Below, in pieces: positions 55,401-64,000 of a stretch of DNA of 64,000 nt (position 1 is the first letter of the stretch; each line of letters opens with the position of its first letter). Position numbers and translations under genes: made by a program. The DNA is taken from NCBI RefSeq assembly GCF_001625305.1, contig NW_017804087.1, positions 1,332,457-1,396,456 on the forward strand, written 5' to 3'. The notes under the pieces were generated by a model. The model did no database searches, was not told where the DNA came from, and saw nothing but the letters and a program-made list of their open reading frames with translations. This DNA is from Branchiostoma belcheri (lineage: Eukaryota > Chordata > Leptocardii > Amphioxiformes > Branchiostomatidae).

Positions 55401-57728
55401 CTTAAAGGTCTTAAGAAGGTAAGATCATCCTAATATGAAGCTACTTACAATTAGCATGCTAGACATGTAAAGGATTATAATCATACTGTATTCCCTGAGT
55501 GATCATCACATGGATATTAGATGGATCACTTCTACAGCAAGGCTTGCAATACACATAGGAGGGTCCGCATGGGGGGATCCTGGTATCAGGAGGCCCAGCA
55601 ATGGTAAATGGAAAATTGATGTGTTCCTGCAAAAGGTTTTGGGAACAAGTTTACTGGATTCTTCTATTGTATTCATAGGGTGTCTGGCAAAACTAGCCTG
55701 CTAACACAAATGGATGCTCCGTTAGGATTTTCAGTTAATCTGATATTGACAATGCAATATGAAGAATTTGTCAGTAAAGGTTAACTTAATTGAGGATAAG
55801 AAAAGCTAGGTAGAATTTAAGTGACCAATTATGAATAATTTGCCAACAACGTTTAACGTTGAATTAGAGCCTACCTACTACAATTAACAGAGAATTAAAA
55901 TAACTTGCTACACCTAACAGAAAAAGGCATACAGACCCTTACATTGTCTTAGCTCTCATTTGTAACTACAGACAAATTCCCTATGGATTTGTAGATCATG
56001 AACCTTTTGCTGTGATTTTGCTTTACAATTACAGTATGAGGGAAAGGGAAGTTTTCATTGTTTTCTGAATTTGCAGTAGTGCAGTAGTCATACAAGGAAG
56101 AAACATTTGCAATGTCAAGAATTCACGACGGAGATGTCACAGTGAAAATAAAACCACTGCAAATGTTTCACGTTTTACAGTAAAAACCAAACCACTCATA
56201 GGACAGACAGCTAGTTACAAGATTTGTTGCCAATGAGCATAATTCACCTCCCACCCATCTGTTTTAGTGGCTGCTTTCAATATCAATTGAAACCCCAGGG
56301 TGTTAACCACCTTGTACGGGCATTATCACTCTAATTACGCACATCTACGGAACTGCGGCATATTATTGGCCAGGTTTTAGCAGTTTCCCTGTGGCTTTGA
56401 ACTTGTGTGTGGTTTCCCACAGAATAATCACTGTGAGATACAGGAAGTTTGGAGGGCAAACTGTCAGCTTTGTTTACAAAGACACACAAAAACATGTATG
56501 TTTTGAGTCTAGCGCTGAACCCTTGCAAAGCAGGGCTGATTTGGGCAGAAATAAAAGAAGACAATGGGCACTAGACAACAAGGAAAACTTAGAGAAGCGT
56601 AACCAAATAAACACTACAACTACATACGTTTACAACAAAACACAAATGCTGGTATCCTAAACCTCTGAACTATTGCTATATCTTGCTTTTTAAAGAACTG
56701 CCATGCAAAAATAAAAATGATCTAACGAGAAGCAAAAATTCAATTCAGGGCCTCAATGGGTAATGGTGGGATATGTATAACAATGAATTTGCTAAATCAT
56801 TTTTGACGACACTTTTAGTATGTTATCTATAGGGGGTCAAAAGGTAACTAGGCAAATAATTGACCCACTAGGAGCCCGGTGCTATATCTTCCTAGCATCC
56901 AGTCAACATATGCTCTAACTTCAGTGGAAAATTAGAAATATTTGTGGTCAGTTGGCAGAGCAAATAAAGACCAAAGGGGCCGGTAGTAAACATACCCCCA
57001 TGCAGCTGCAGCATGGAGGGCAACAATTTTCACAAACAATTCCTAATTATAGTGTACTAACTAGTAATGACTTGGATTATCGTATATAGAGACTTATCAA
57101 TCATAGAAAATGCTAAAACTACTTCCTGAAGTACTCAGATTCATATGTTTAATGAGTATAGAGTTGTTTTTCTTTTTTTTTACAGCAAGAAGCTGACCTC
57201 ACAACCAACCCTACCGGTTCCTCTTCCATTTTATAATCAGGACTACAATCCCGATCGTACGCTAAAAGTAAACTATTGTGTCTGTTCTGACGACTAGAGA
57301 ATTGCTCGGATATGTGAATGTACGTCGATGAAATTTAGCCAACTGTCTTGTCGTTTTATGAAAGGGATAAACAAGGTTGGGAGGGGGAGGGGTGCACGCA
57401 TATATGGCACGAACTACGTGATGTGCAGACTACCGGCGAGTCTACAACACAACAATTTCCCCTCAAAAACACAGCCAAACATTTCAAGTTAGGTCAGAAA
57501 TAATCCCTGGCATTGACTAGATAATGTTTTGAGGTAAGTTTAAGCACGTAATCATAGTCGAGTTGGGTAAAAGTATTGCGTTTGAAACCCCCTCAGGGGG
57601 GAGGGACGTAAAAGCTAAAGAGACCGTCACAAAGTTTGGAGAGGACGTTTACCTTTTTCCGGGGTCGGGAACGGGTTTAAATTCTCCTCATCCCGGCTAA
57701 CCTGTGTGATGATGGACGTACTGTCCAT
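34433..57728 (-). CDS. CTD small phosphatase (SCP/CTDSP family)
   Basis: A HAD-superfamily protein serine/threonine phosphatase that acts on the RNA polymerase II CTD and other phosphoproteins. Exons on the minus strand: 57702-57728 (MDSTSIITQ), 42620-42665 (candidate), 40030-40160, 38023-38124, 36778-36834, 36111-36203, 35679-35777, 35125-35211 and 34433-34564. Joined they give 257 residues, close to human CTDSP1 (about 261). The catalytic DLDET lies in [72 protein letters not shown] and [20 protein letters not shown] are all near identical to vertebrate paralogues. The LLCCFR motif in the N-terminal part matches the dicysteine segment of SCPs. The gene predates or parallels the CTDSP1/2/L split, so one vertebrate symbol is only approximate. 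The second exon is the least certain part. Confidence 0.9.
34812..35060. repeat. Tandem duplication in a CTDSP intron, period about 151 bp
   Basis: GGCCATGGTGCTGAAGTGCC followed by ATC(C/T)AGC(A/T)GGTTGTG occurs at 34812 and 34963, followed in both copies by a TAGAACTGCATG and a CTAACAATG/CTAACAATAC motif. It lies between the last two coding exons and does not disturb their splice sites. Confidence 0.65.
38751..38815. repeat. Dispersed repeat fragment (AATAAAACCAC...CATTTC...TTTACAGTA)
   Basis: The block AAAATAAAACCACAGCGAAC with ATTTCGAGCTTTACAGTA is related to 56145-56190 and, more distantly, to 61594-61637 (AAAATAAAACTGCAAACATTTC). All have a GCAAA/GCGAA core. It is a short dispersed family of unknown class within and beside CTDSP. 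Confidence 0.5.
40161..42619. other. CTDSP intron, no clear gene inside
   Basis: The sequence is AT-rich with no recognisable protein. A minus-strand frame of 100 codons at 41621-41923 contains a hydrophobic stretch but resembles nothing I know. 42331-42552 is a foldback copy (see its own entry). Confidence 0.4.
42331..42552. repeat. Foldback repeat of the GGTTCACGGTTTAAACTG family
   Basis: GCTAGTTCACGGTTTAAACT at the left is mirrored by GTCTAAACCGTGAACCAGC at the right, with the TGCACATGCACAG motif just inside. AAGGTCAAAGGTGAAGG is repeated in the interior. It is the third copy of the family seen at 32062 and 32952. Confidence 0.7.
43105..43165 (-). repeat. tRNA-derived (SINE-like) fragment
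   Basis: Read on the minus strand, the segment has an A-box-like TAGTTAGTGACC, then CTGCCTCTCGACCAAGAG and a B-box GTTCGAATCC at tRNA-like spacing. The acceptor stem does not pair and there is no clear tail, so it is a fragment of a tRNA-derived element and not a tRNA gene. Confidence 0.5.
52530..53030. repeat. Degenerate tandem repeat, three copies of about 175-188 bp
   Basis: CATAAACTCACCACAGAAAG with GCTATAAAAAGGTAATATGG (from 52573) recurs from 52761 (CATAAACTCACTACAGAAAT, GCTATAAAAGGGTAATATGA) and, more diverged, from 52936. Each unit also has a CTTTCAAAGC...AAACTGC lead-in and a CTTTTAC...CCAAAGC(C/T)(A/G)GCAATGCTA block. Confidence 0.7.
54440..54830. repeat. Tandem duplication (about 190 bp) of a dispersed repeat
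   Basis: Both halves contain CCC(C/T)ATAACCA, a (T)TTGGT(G/A)C(C/T)(A/A)AA motif, GCTACCTTA, AGCAGGCTGAAGG(C/T), CCAAATG(A/G)CCTTTTA(T/C)GTC and GATTGTCTGC. A single related copy is at 12936-13020, so the family is dispersed across the window. Confidence 0.65.
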
Positions 57729-57900
57729 CTGGATACTTGTCCCGCGACGTTTTGTCCCGATCTTCGCCGTGTTGCCCACAAATAGCGACCAGAAAAACAG
57801 AGATTTTTCAAAATGGTCGCAGCTCGGGCAACATGGAGGCTGAAATGAAAATATAAATAAAATCCCGCCCCCGTTTCAAGGCGGCCCCGCACATTCCACT
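57729..57900 (-). promoter_or_regulatory. CTDSP 5' UTR and proximal promoter
   Basis: Upstream of the MDSTSIITQ start the DNA becomes CpG-rich on the minus strand. It shows a GGGGGCGGGA GC-box (Sp1-type), a TTTATTTATATT stretch and two ATGG-core motifs (CAAAATGGTCGC, CAACATGGAGGC) like YY1 sites. This fits a housekeeping promoter; the transcription start itself is not determined. Confidence 0.5.
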
Positions 57901-59172
57901 GTTAAGTCACGGGTTTCGGAAACAATTTTGTGTGACAGGCCGATTATGAAACAACAGAGAAGTGACAAATGTCAAATATTATACAAATATGATGCCTAAA
58001 AACGTCATAAGAACAGAAAAAGTGATAAGAGACTCCTCTATTGTCCCTTTAAGGGCATCTAGAAACCCCCATATGTCCCATTTGATTGACAGATGTGTCT
58101 AATTTTTCCCGCGCTGATTGGCCCTACCAGATACCCTACGGCACAAACACCCGTGATGCACTGCGGTCAAAATATGCCCACTTTCCTGAAAAACTGGGCA
58201 TATATCTTGAAAAATATAATCTTCAAATCATATATAATGATACATGGAACGTATTTTGTGGAAATATTCACGCCTATATGGCTACAACACGTCGCAACGA
58301 GCATATTCAAATCAGTGGGGAATGCTGGGATAGATGTGCAAGCAGTGACGCGGTAAGATGAAAGGTCAGCCGAAGTCACGTGACTCCCCTGCAGAATGTA
58401 AACATTGGCAGGCTGGAGGCGGAACTGCGGGGTTTGTTTGCACATGTGCTCCAAACTTTCTCCCTAGGATTGCATGCCAGTTTTCTAACTTCCTTGTACG
58501 TAGCTAAGTAGCAACGAATATATTTTTCTTAGTATGTCATTTGCCAGATCGATCTAAATTCTCTGGTGTTTGAAACGCAGAGACCAGGTATTAAACGTTT
58601 CTGCAGCCAAGGGGGCGTGTGCCCCGAGCTAGCAGTCACGTTCAAAAAGAAAAAAATAAGAACTGTAACTGTAACGTTAATGATATAGCACGACGCTATT
58701 TAGTCATTCTGAAATGCACATGTGGTTGCTTTGTAGAGGGCAAGGATAATGATAATGCCAGAGAGTCGCATGATCAAATGAAAAGTGAAAAGGTCAATGT
58801 CCTAGCGAACAATATGACTTGTTGCATAACTATGTCACCTCTGCTGGTATTGCAAAAGTTATACATTTTAGCCAGGGTTAGATCATTTGTATCCTCTATT
58901 GCAGAAACTATGTTTCGAAGAAAATTTCTGAAAAGTTGAAACAAAACTCTTGGGTGCCATCATCAAGGACTTGACTAAGGTATTAACATCATTAGTGCAA
59001 TTCACAATGTGTTGGTATTACCAGTCTACGTTTTCTATCCTATAAATATGAAAATTTCATACTGATAGTCAATGGGCAGTAGAACTAAAGTAAAGGTCAA
59101 TGATGAAACAGTATTAGAATGAATGCCCGGCCATGGAGCAACAGTTGATCCAATTTTGCTAATCTTTTACAG
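57901..59172. other. Intergenic region between CTDSP and PON genes
   Basis: The two genes are divergent. A CCAAT box (GATTGGCC) lies near 58117 and the region up to 58400 is moderately CpG-rich, so it could serve both genes. Open frames of about 90 codons at 58086-58361 overlap each other in two frames and look fortuitous. A splice acceptor (TCTTTTACAG) at 59163-59172 suggests a non-coding first exon for the PON gene somewhere upstream. Confidence 0.4.
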
Positions 59173-59198
59173 AACTTAGCCAAGAATGCAGACTCAAC

Positions 59199-60247
59199 AT
59201 GGCAAAGCTGGTAGCCGCCGTTGCTGTTGTCCTCCTCGCTGTGGTTGGGCAGCACATTTGCAGGTTTCTCCTGGCACTGAACCCCTTCCATCACACCTAC
59301 AACCACTCTCCAGGACCCTGTCAACATGTAGCAGGGATCACCACTGGTAGCGAAGATCTCGCACTAACTTCCTCAGGTCTTGTCTTCATATCATCCGGTC
59401 CTTACGAGAAACACGGCAAAATCTTCGCCATAGACCTCAACAGCCCGGAGCCTCAAATTTCCCAAGTTTCCATCAAACCGGAAAGTTTCGGGGACAAGTT
59501 CGCACCAATTGGAATGAGCGTCTTTGAAGATCCAGCCAGCAAAGAGGTTCGACTCTTTGTTGTGAATTTTAAGAGTTTCGAGGTTGAAACGTTCCGCTAT
59601 GACTCTTCGACAAACATAGCACACCACGTCAAGACCATTAGGCACCCTGTTATTACATCGCCCAATGATATTGTAGCCACTGGTCTGGATAGCTTTTACT
59701 TTACCAACATGTCCTTTTTCTCCAATCGTGTACTGGTCTTTTGTCAATATTGGCATTTCTTCCCGTCAGCTCTGTTACGTACTATGAAAACGGAGAAGCC
59801 AGGACGGTCGCTGATGGTATAAAATTTGCCAACGGCATCAACATGTCCCCAGACGGTCAGCTGATCTACGTGGTCAGTCCTTTGGAGCAGGGAATCAAGG
59901 TGTACCAGCGACAGCGGGACAACTCTCTAAAGTTCAAGAATGACATTACGGTGTATTCAGGGGTTGACAATGTTAACGTGGATCCGACATCAGGTAGCTT
60001 GTGGATTGGTGCCATCCCAAGCTTCTGGCAAGCCATAGTAGGGTCAAAAAAAGGGTCCAAGTTGCCTGCGTCACAAGTGCTCCAAGTGAAACACCCAGAG
60101 TCGAGCAACCCTGTTGTCACCAGCATTTATGCAAATGACGGAGAGGAGTTGAGTGGTTCAAGTGCAGCTGTGTATCACAACGGACACTTGCTGATTGGTA
60201 CTGTCAGTTCCAAGCTGTTGCATTGCAAAGTGAACATTCCCGTTTAG
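59199..60247 (+). pseudogene. Paraoxonase-like gene with a frame break and without the His dyad
   Basis: Two overlapping frames (59199-59822 and 59741-60247) together cover a whole paraoxonase-type six-bladed propeller of about 348 residues. The first begins MAKLVAAVAVVLLAVVGQH, a PON-like uncleaved hydrophobic leader, with Cys41, GSEDL (Glu52-Asp53) and SPNDIVATG (Asn156-Asp157). The second carries FANGINMSPDG, GVDNVNVDP and the terminal LLIGTV...HC. Calcium ligands of PON1 are therefore kept, but His115 and His134 of PON1 are Ile104 and Phe124 here. The frame changes once between about 59720 and 59745, in the active-site lid segment; the second frame there (LLSILAFLP) continues the family pattern. 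It may be a pseudogene or an assembly error. An upstream acceptor argues against a processed copy. Poly(A) signal at 60450-60455. Confidence 0.7.
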
Positions 60248-61780
60248 ACCATACAATCTTATAGTTAAATTGATTCTATTGAGGACATTCTTAGTTTAAG
60301 AATCTGATATGACTTGCTCCCATTGAAACATTTGGCAGCAATAGCATGCACCTTTACTTCACTGTATGGAGAATTTGTTTGTTTGTGTGCCCATAGTTAT
60401 TTGAATACAGTAGAGTCACAGGAATGAGGAGGGAAATAGTGTAAATCAAAATAAATTGACAGGAAGGTCAAATTGTCTCACCACCAGATGGAAGGAAACC
60501 AGAAACACAAACTTATAATAATAATTCCTAGATATCTAGACAGTTCAGTTATTGCCATGCTATTTCAGCTTAAACTTCAATGCTAGCTGTTGTTTGCAAA
60601 TTCATCTGATTGTAATTCATGTCACGAATGCATGTGTGTCCTCCCCACAGCTAACCAACCTCAAGACACAAGAACCATTAAAACTCACTTAACATGCTTT
60701 TATTGCTGGAACTCTGACTCTTAAATGTCCCCAGTGGAATTATGGTTGTAGTAGACCCGAAGTACCATTAAGAAAGCATGAAGAATATGCTTGTAGGACC
60801 TTAAATGCTATTTGTGCATAAGGTTTTCTTCATAGTAGGACACAGAGGAAATATTGAAGTAATGATGTGTATACCTTAGATATTGAAACTTTCAGTGTTT
60901 TTATTTCCAGTGGTTTTCAGGGTGATTTTTTCACTGTGAATTCATGACTCTGTGTTTCCATCATACTTGTTTGAACTGCAAATTTAAAACAGCAAAATCC
61001 CCTTTTCCCTCGACTTACCACAAAATAAGACCATTTCAGACCAAATTTAGTGGCTTGGAAGGGAATTGTTTCAGAATTCGAAAATCTACTAGTAATGGAC
61101 TTGGAGTGTTCACACTCCAAAAATTGAATCAGTTTTATGAATTCTGAAATGATTTCATGCTCAAACTGATTCAATTTTTGAATGTGACAGAACAGGGTAT
61201 GAATGAATTTACAGTAACAGCCGAGTTGGATGCACATTTACAAAAGCAGACCTTGGGGATCACTGCGATAGGACGTCAACAAGTTTCTCATTTTCCACCT
61301 GATCATTTAGTTTCCCTAGGAGACTGTAAAGCTGGTTTACCAGAGTCTATTGTTCCCATTTAGTTGTGTTTCAAAGACTTTGCTAGGATTAGGAAAGGGA
61401 AGTAACAACCAACATGAGTGAGTGAAATGATGTAGAGGAAATCGTATTTATATAAGCAAACCCCCAGGTGCTAGGTGTCATGTACATATACACGTAGCAA
61501 GTATACTCTGTACATCTGTATATTCTTTTATTTTTTCCGGACTTGATTTTGCGATAGAAGGATATTCGTGGTGGGATGAATTCGCACTGGAGAGGATAGT
61601 GCAAAAATAAAACTGCAAACATTTCAAAATTTACACTATTTTGAGACAAAAGAAGAGGCATTATTGAAAGACAGTTGTATAATGTTTGTATAAAATTTCT
61701 TTAGAAAGAATTGATTGCCCAAAAGTCTTTTGATAGAGCGTCAAGGATTAAAACTCATCAACCTTAGAGTTACTCATGGC
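60248..61780. other. 3' flank of the PON-like gene; hairpin at 61118-61178
   Basis: AATAAA at 60450-60455 is the likely poly(A) signal of the PON-like gene. At about 61118-61178, CAAAAATTGAATCAGTTT and AAACTGATTCAATTTTTG pair perfectly over 18 bp with a loop of about 24 nt. 61594-61637 is a fragment of the AATAAAAC...GCAAACATTTC repeat. No coding gene is recognised. Confidence 0.45.
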
Positions 61781-61789
61781 TCAGTATTT

Positions 61790-61965
61790 GTGTGTTAGGC
61801 TTTGGCTTATTTTCAACGTGTTTTAGGCCTTTTATGCCAGCCAAATGGATGGTAAATGGCAATTTGATACTGCCTTGCCAATTTGATACTTTCTTGCCAA
61901 TTTGATACAGTCTTGCCAATTTATACTGTCTTGCAGCCACCAAAAGAATTCTGCTTGGAGATTAT
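61790..61965. repeat. Fragment of the CTCTCCAAGCAGA MITE family with internal tandem units
   Basis: The right end TTCTGCTTGGAGATTATGG matches the family, and the interior has four consecutive variants of CTTGCCAATTTGATACTGTC, a motif present once in the copy at 29377-29541. The left terminal repeat is missing or unrecognisable. Confidence 0.6.
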
Positions 61966-62343
61966 GGATTATGTGCAAATGCAGTACAATCATATACAAT
62001 TTATGTCCCCAGGACTTTTAGATGGTCTGATAGAAATTGCAAAGCTGAACTCTCACACACTGGGCTTGCAGTCGTAACATGACAGAAGGCATAAAGGACC
62101 ATTAACCAGATAATGGCTTACAGCTCAGACATAATTCAGACGTTTTTGCATGCATTTTAAAACCCAGCAAAATACCTAGACATGAGTTTGGAGATATCAT
62201 ACCTCCATTTTATATATTTCCAAGCTTTTCAAAGTATTGCATATTTTCTATGTCTTACAAATTGTGGAAAGAAAGAATCAATGTTTTGTATTTGACACCC
62301 TCTCGAATATGATCTCATTCATGGCATACTAGTAGCGTCCCTG

Positions 62344-62457
62344 TACTCTCCAAGCAGAGGTTGATGGGGGAAGATCGGTTGCTTTTTTATATATGGCCCG
62401 TTTTTTTGTCGCTACCCTCACCAAGGTGGCCAGCGAAATGGATCAGCTTGGAGATTA
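62344..62457. mobile_element. MITE of the TACTCTCCAAGCAG family, 9-bp target duplication
   Basis: TACTCTCCAAGCAGAGG and CAGCTTGGAGATTA bound the element, and GCGTCCCTG (62335-62343) and GCGTCCTTG (62458-62466) flank it with one mismatch. The interior is collinear with the first half of the copy at 29377. Confidence 0.75.
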
Positions 62458-62539
62458 GCGTCCTTGGGCAATCTCAGACCTATGTGAAAATGCAAAAACA
62501 CAAAATCACAACCAATGACCTTAGGGCCAGCACGGACAC

Positions 62540-62720
62540 ACCAAAAACAATACCTCAATTTTTTACGGAGGTAAATATGTAAGAATATTGATGACACAAG
62601 AAACGGTGAGGTCGTTAACACATGGCTATCACAAACTTGGCTGTAAACACACCCAGACATCAAGAATAATACCTCCATTTTTTACGGAGGTAAATGTCAG
62701 AATATTGAGGATATATGAAA
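62540..62720. repeat. Pair of direct repeats, about 115 bp period
   Basis: ATTTTTTACGGAGGTAAAT followed by GT(A)AGAATATTGA and a GAAAC(G/A)GTGAGGTC motif occurs near 62558 and again near 62676. Each is preceded by an AATA(C)ATACCTC-like stretch. No gene is associated. Confidence 0.6.
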
Positions 62721-63063
62721 CAGTGAGGTCATCAATCCATTGACCTCTGGGATGGGACAAATCAAAGAAATGCCCGTCGGGTTAGACGGACAATTACATC
62801 GAAATTGACTTCTTGCTACTCAAAGCCTTCGGGAGGAGCCAACCAAATTACCGCTGTCGCAAGTAGGTTAGTGTTTATAAGTGACCCAAAACCTACCATC
62901 ACTTGTCTTTAGTCAGGTCTATTGGCTATTAACCTGCTCGTCTTGCATGTAGCTACAGTTAGAAGGTCCTGGTTATTCTAATTATGTAAGATAATCAATA
63001 TGGACATATTCAAGGTTACGTTTTCAAGGGCATATTAAGCAGGGGACAAGGACATATGGAGGA

Positions 63064-63250
63064 GAGGCTCCAAGCATATCTTTTGGTGGCTCCAAAGGCA
63101 GTATCAAATTGGCCAGACTGTATTCATTTGCCAGGCAGTTACCATTTGCCACCCAGGGGCAAAAAAAGATACCAGTACAAAAACAAAGACCCCTTAAAAT
63201 GCCTGAAAATGTAAAAAATTAGCCGGAGCCTAAATCTGCTTGGAGAGAAG
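63064..63250. mobile_element. Diverged copy of the CTCTCCAAGCAGA MITE family, inverted
   Basis: It begins GGCTCCAAGCATATCTTTTG and ends ATCTGCTTGGAGAG. Its left half (GGCAGTATCAAATTGGCCAG, then GCCAGGCAGT) is the reverse complement of the right half of the copy at 29377. No clear target duplication remains. Confidence 0.6.
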
Positions 63251-64000
63251 TTATTTACATAATATTATATGACTACTCCAATACATTTCCTTCATTTTTG
63301 GACAATTTTTTTATCCGTTTTCATCCATACTTTTCATCCGTTTGCATCCATTTTGATTTCACCATTGCACTTGTTCCCTACATTCAATGTAAGATACATT
63401 TTAACTTGTTCCAAATACGGAAAAATGGCACATAGCACAGAGATTGTGTTCAGAAGACTTCACTTAAGAAGAAAGTGCCTTTAGTCCTGCCGGTCCTTTG
63501 AGTGATCTGTAGTGGCACTACTGGAGACAAGACAACCAAGAAGAGCTAGTATGTGATAAATCATAGATGGGAAGGTCCTCATGTGGTTTTCTCTCAAACG
63601 TCATCATAAAAACGGTGGAAAACAGATAACGTTTTGCCAAGACAGCCACCAAGACAGAGAAAAAAACCTCATTGGCCACACTGACTTTATTATAATGATG
63701 ACATCTACGTGCGTATGAAATTTTGCCAGTTTCCAAGAAAATCTTTGCAACCATACTTTGCAACCGAACTTGAAGTATAATAGAGGTTGAAAGAAAAAAA
63801 GAAGAATTATTAGAGCCACTATATGCATAGGAGCTATTAAAATGTGCTAGGTAATCACCTACATGTGTACATGTAAGTCTGCTATGAGATCATCATTGTG
63901 ACATTTTAGCATTTCAGCCATTACTGGCAAAATCAAGTAATGACTATATCTCTTTTTAATTCACATTCACTGTAAGAATTTTATTGCTTCAAGTTCCCTA
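63251..64000. other. Non-coding end of the window
   Basis: About 63665-63780 is a diverged half copy of the TTA-flanked element at 15166-15562 (ATGATGACATCTACGTGCGT, then TTTGCCAGTTTCCAA). Nothing else is recognised. Confidence 0.45.

Larger units (their letters stand above)
42666..57701. other. First large CTDSP intron (about 15 kb), repeat-rich
   Basis: No nested gene is convincing. Recognisable contents: a repeat with TACCTGCACAGCTCC and CCTGCATATGCAGGTGGT at 44950-45050 and again at 47720-47820; a hairpin at 47273-47343 (AAGAAAACAGTTACTCAAGG and its inverse), with a related segment near 55180-55220; two copies of GGAGACCATTTTGACCTCC-type sequence at 49380-49460; and the tandem repeats at 52530-53030 and 54440-54830, listed separately. 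The remainder is plain AT-rich sequence. Confidence 0.45.

Noticed and set aside
34433..57728. miR-26 inside a CTDSP intron, as in vertebrates
   Set aside because: I looked for the mature miR-26 sequence on both strands and saw no match.
59711..59769. 59-bp intron in the PON-like gene (GTCCTT...CGTCAG)
   Set aside because: It would restore the frame, but it is very short, the donor is weak, and its removal would delete LLSILAFLP, which continues the family pattern.

Overview
The window looks like a chordate-type invertebrate genome, most likely a lancelet (Branchiostoma). It has an AT-rich background, introns of 0.1-15 kb with consensus GT-AG sites, one gene close to vertebrate CTDSP/SCP phosphatases, and innate-immune genes with unusual domain combinations (CARD-TIR, CARD-NACHT relic, lectin/WSC/CUB receptor, LRR receptor with a tyrosine-rich tail). 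No rRNA, intact tRNA, CRISPR or prokaryotic feature is seen.

Layout. 1-9000: no convincing coding gene; degenerate tandem repeats, two long foldbacks (2721-3388 and about 3660-4353) and several short TIR elements. 9000-12780: a gene with 5' exons at about 9000-9151 and 9763-9856 and a large coding exon for a type I LRR receptor (10126-12354), followed by a shifted, broken repeat of its own tail-coding DNA. 12800-17000: repeats and MITE-like elements. 17097-22999 (+): a nine-exon receptor, signal peptide - unnamed domain - SUEL lectin - WSC - CUB - two CCP-like modules - TM - tyrosine-motif tail, with every extracellular module on its own phase 1-1 exon. 24391-26147 (-): a three-exon CARD-TIR protein. 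27363-29046 (-): a three-exon CARD protein whose last exon is a NACHT-like domain with degenerate nucleotide-binding motifs. 34433-57728 (-): a CTDSP-family phosphatase over about 23 kb, with a 15 kb intron full of repeats. 59199-60247 (+): a paraoxonase-like gene with a frame break and without the histidine dyad. 60250-64000: repeats.

How the genes may fit together. Two cell-surface receptors with tyrosine-bearing tails sit beside two intracellular CARD proteins with homologous CARDs and the same exon plan. That suggests (inference) a local innate-recognition/signalling cluster in which the CARD pair could interact homotypically: one partner carries a TIR that keeps the NADase-type glutamate, the other a NACHT-like domain that probably cannot bind nucleotide. 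CTDSP and PON are ordinary flanking genes. Exon borders were deduced by hand from splice consensus, phase and protein similarity recalled from memory; no database search was run.
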